Assembly (NCBI GenBank): GCA_031284065.1
Contig: JAITAP010000220.1
Span: 1 to 5,658 of the forward strand
Length of the DNA stretch: 5,658 nucleotides
Origin: Prevotellaceae bacterium
GTDB taxonomy: Bacteria > Bacteroidota > Bacteroidia > Bacteroidales > UBA932
Direction of reading: 5' to 3'
Part shown: positions 5,128 through 5,658 of the stretch, piece after piece
Position numbering within the stretch: position 1 is the first letter of the stretch
Layout of the letters: each line of letters begins with the position of its first letter
Notes under the pieces: model-generated
The model's input: the letters and a program-made list of their open reading frames with translations, nothing else
Database searches by the model: none
What the model was told of the DNA's origin: nothing
Translations under genes and position numbers: made by a program

Positions 5128-5146
5128 TTCATTCCTACGGAATGAA
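5128..5146. repeat. Short palindrome TTCATTCC/GGAATGAA
   Basis: Arms 5128-5135 and 5139-5146 pair perfectly (8 bp) around TAC. A run of A residues follows, so on the minus strand the stem is preceded rather than followed by T. It appears to be a second, slightly different copy of the palindrome at 5073-5092. Confidence 0.6.
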
Positions 5147-5215
5147 AAAACGCAAGCGACCTGCGAACAGCGCACCTCCGCACGGAAATTCGGCGCAAGC
5201 AATTCTCGCTATACA

Positions 5216-5260
5216 AAGCCCTGAAAGGGCGTAATCATTAGCGTAGGGCAACGCCCTACG
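5216..5260 (+). repeat. Two-hairpin repeat, copy 1 (complete)
   Basis: This 45-nt unit has a 5-bp stem with a GAA loop (GCCCT-GAA-AGGGC, 5218-5230), a linker containing the palindrome TAATCATTA, and an 8-bp stem with an AAC loop (CGTAGGGC-AAC-GCCCTACG, 5242-5260). Two hairpins joined by a short linker resemble REP-type elements mobilised by REP-associated Y1 tyrosine transposases; no such gene lies in the window. I recall similar GCCCTGAAAGGGC units in other Bacteroidetes. Confidence 0.8.
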
Positions 5261-5285
5261 GATGCCGCGCACCCGCGCCGCCCCC

Positions 5286-5330
5286 AAGCCCTGAAAGGGC
5301 GTAGTCATTAGCGTAGGGCAACGCCCTACG
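5286..5330 (+). repeat. Two-hairpin repeat, copy 2 (complete)
   Basis: This copy is identical to copy 1 except for one A-to-G change in the linker (GTAGTC for GTAATC). It starts 70 nt after copy 1; the 25-nt spacer between them is GC-rich and is not repeated. Confidence 0.8.
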
Positions 5331-5353
5331 AAGAAAGTGCAATACGCCTCCCC

Positions 5354-5375
5354 AAAGCCCTGAAAGGGCGTAATC
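5354..5375 (+). repeat. Two-hairpin repeat, copy 3 (first hairpin only)
   Basis: Contains the first hairpin and the start of the linker (to GTAATC) and then diverges into a T-rich stretch. Its start keeps the roughly 70-nt period of copies 1 and 2. It faces an inverted partial copy at 5399-5414, with which it can form a longer stem of about 16 bp. Confidence 0.7.
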
Positions 5376-5398
5376 CGTTTTTTCCCGCAAATTGATTT

Positions 5399-5414
5399 CG
5401 CCCTTTCAGGGCTT
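5399..5414 (-). repeat. Two-hairpin repeat, copy 4 (inverted, first hairpin only)
   Basis: CGCCCTTTCAGGGCTT is the exact reverse complement of the first 16 nt of the unit. The second hairpin is missing. Together with copy 3 it makes an inverted pair around 28 nt of T-rich and mixed sequence. Confidence 0.7.
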
Positions 5415-5437
5415 AAGGCGGTGTGCCTCGCTCCTTT

Positions 5438-5482
5438 CGTAGGGCGTTGCCCTACGCTAATGATTACGGGCTTTCAGCCCTT
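5438..5482 (-). repeat. Two-hairpin repeat, copy 5 (inverted, complete, stem bases swapped)
   Basis: The reverse complement matches copy 1 over 45 nt with only four differences. All four lie in the first stem and exchange two C-G pairs for two G-C pairs (GGGCT-GAA-AGCCC instead of GCCCT-GAA-AGGGC), so pairing is fully kept. The linker and second hairpin are identical to copy 1. Confidence 0.8.
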
Positions 5483-5505
5483 AGCTCCGGCGGAAGTTCT
5501 CCTCC

Positions 5506-5560
5506 GGAGACCTCACCCCCGACCCCTCCCCAACGGAGCGGGGTCGGGGGTGAGGTCTCC
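5506..5560. repeat. 21-bp perfect GC-rich inverted repeat
   Basis: Positions 5506-5526 and 5540-5560 are exact reverse complements with a 13-nt loop (5527-5539) that can itself pair TCC with GGA. A competing stem, CTCCGG (5485-5490) with CCGGAG (5504-5509), overlaps its left end. No T tract follows on either strand, so a dispersed palindromic element is more likely than an intrinsic terminator. Confidence 0.75.
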
Positions 5561-5658
5561 AGAAGTGTCGTCCCTGCGCGGGACTTGCCCGGCGCAAGCC
5601 ATAGCTTTCAACTTTCAGCGGCCAAAAGTTTACTCTTTGATTGCCTTTATACCGGGGA

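Larger units (their letters stand above)
5056..5658. other. Repeat-rich intergenic island without genes
   Basis: About 600 nt without a supportable gene. It is dense in short palindromes: two GGAATG-type hairpins (5073-5146), five full or partial copies of a two-hairpin repeat in both orientations (5216-5482), and a 21-bp inverted repeat (5506-5560). The last 98 bases (5561-5658) show no recognised feature. Open frames here are incidental. Such islands suit places where insertions do no harm, as between convergent or terminal operon ends, but the gene beyond the window is unseen. Confidence 0.7.

Noticed and set aside
5052..5234. 60-codon open frame in the terminal repeat region
   Set aside because: It is built from the two GGAATG palindromes and the first two-hairpin repeat and shows no protein-like features.
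5216..5375. Evenly spaced repeats with short spacers, resembling a CRISPR array
   Set aside because: Only two complete direct copies exist, the repeat (45 nt) is longer than the spacer (about 25 nt), each repeat holds two hairpins, further copies are inverted or truncated, and no cas gene is present.

Overview
The window looks like chromosomal DNA of a Bacteroidetes bacterium, probably Bacteroidales. The evidence is two near-consensus Bacteroidetes promoters (a TTG-type -33 element about 20 nt before TAnnTTTG), A-rich start sites without Shine-Dalgarno sequences, and intergenic palindromes of a style I associate with this phylum. The genus cannot be read from the sequence.

Layout. Positions 1-786 hold no convincing protein gene: a transposon-like inverted repeat (204-264), a promoter (366-396), and a leader of about 380 nt. 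The leader contains a C9 tract, two mutually exclusive hairpins, a perfect 34-bp palindrome that resembles a bidirectional terminator, and a further hairpin. Three same-strand genes follow: a single-pass membrane protein of unknown function (787-1437), a polytopic membrane protein resembling GT-C glycosyltransferases (1520-2911), and a DPM1-like GT2 glycosyltransferase (2919-3626). A 497-nt gap carries a second, diverged copy of the promoter and leader, including a C10 tract. Next is a class I SAM-dependent methyltransferase (4124-4831), then a broken, internally deleted copy of the GT2 N-terminus (4905-5055). From 5056 to the end there are only short palindromic repeats.

How the genes may work together. 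The GT2 protein probably loads a sugar onto a polyprenyl phosphate at the inner face of the cytoplasmic membrane. The GT-C-like protein would then use that lipid-linked sugar on the periplasmic side. The small membrane protein has a periplasmic domain resembling the soluble part of some GT39-like proteins and may assist. The methyltransferase is of a type often found in surface-glycan clusters and could modify the sugar, lipid or an intermediate. This is inference from family membership and gene order; no substrate can be assigned.

No defence system, CRISPR array, RNA gene or complete transposon was found. The most unusual observations are the duplicated promoter-leader with C tracts at the same position, the attenuator-like architecture before the first gene, and the terminal repeat family, in which one inverted copy has swapped two base pairs of a stem by compensatory changes.
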